Shown here in pieces: positions 5,648 through 5,674 of a DNA stretch of 5,674 nucleotides. The position numbers and the translations under genes are program-made. The stretch spans positions 1 to 5,674 of the forward strand of contig CANROR010000073.1 in assembly GCA_947632275.1 (NCBI GenBank), read 5' to 3'. How positions within the stretch are numbered: the first letter of the stretch is position 1; each line of letters starts with the position of its first letter. Source of the DNA: an uncultured Bacilli bacterium. Lineage in GTDB: Bacteria > Bacillota_I > Bacilli_A > RF39 > UBA660. Under the pieces are notes generated by a model. The model searched no databases. It was not told the origin of the DNA and saw only the letters and a list, made by a program, of their open reading frames with translations.

Positions 5648-5674
5648 AAAACCACATAGATTAACTTATGATGG
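5619..5674 (+). CDS. rplP: 50S ribosomal protein L16 (uL16), first 18 codons, cut by the window edge
   Basis: L16 helps position tRNA near the A site and is a late assembly protein of the large subunit. Only the start is present: MLMPKKTKYRKPHRLTYD, followed by two bases of the next codon. The MLMPK start and the KYRK-HR pattern match the family N-terminus, and rplP is the expected gene after rpsC. The start lies 29 nt inside rpsC, in a different frame, with AGGAG at good spacing. Translation is therefore probably coupled to rpsC. The rest of the gene lies to the right. Confidence 0.93.
   Translation, partial: MLMPKKTKYRKPHRLTYD

Noticed and set aside
2..5674. Use of genetic code 4 (TGA as tryptophan), given the Mollicutes-like character
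   Set aside because: No in-frame TGA is needed in any gene; the tryptophans I checked are TGG. The absence of TGA stops in nine genes is compatible with either code, so it is not evidence for reassignment.

Overview
The window comes from an AT-rich, low-GC Gram-positive-type bacterium. The S10 ribosomal protein gene order, strong GGAGG ribosome binding sites, tight gene packing and the style of the upstream surface-like protein suggest an uncultured member of the Bacilli close to Mollicutes, of the kind seen in gut metagenomes. This placement is inferred from gene content and recalled family resemblance. Every tryptophan I checked is encoded by TGG and no gene ends in TGA, so nothing here requires TGA reassignment.

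Layout, all on the + strand. Positions 1-1291 hold the 3' end of a large protein with a fibronectin type III-like domain followed by a secreted-type C-terminal module; its start lies outside the window. A strong intrinsic terminator (1309-1345) ends that unit. A compact promoter candidate and a structured leader of about 120 nt (1373-1497) follow. From 1498 to the right edge runs the classical S10 operon: rpsJ, rplC, rplD, rplW, rplB, rpsS, rplV, rpsC and the first 18 codons of rplP.

The operon genes are separated by 17 nt or less, abut, or overlap, so they very probably form one transcript with translational coupling at rplD/rplW, rplV/rpsC and rpsC/rplP. Their products build the 50S subunit (L3, L4, L23, L2, L22, L16) and the 30S head (S10, S19, S3). 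L4 and L22 line the peptide exit tunnel constriction, L23 sits at the tunnel exit, and L2 and L3 approach the peptidyl transferase centre.

The region is mostly ordinary housekeeping. Points worth a second look are an acidic C-terminal tail of about 43 residues on L3, unusual residues in the tunnel loops of both L4 and L22, a leader RNA with mutually exclusive hairpins, a 29-nt rpsC/rplP overlap, and a strong preference for TAG stops, often fused to the next ribosome binding site. I see no evidence of a new biological system, mobile element, CRISPR array or tRNA/rRNA gene.
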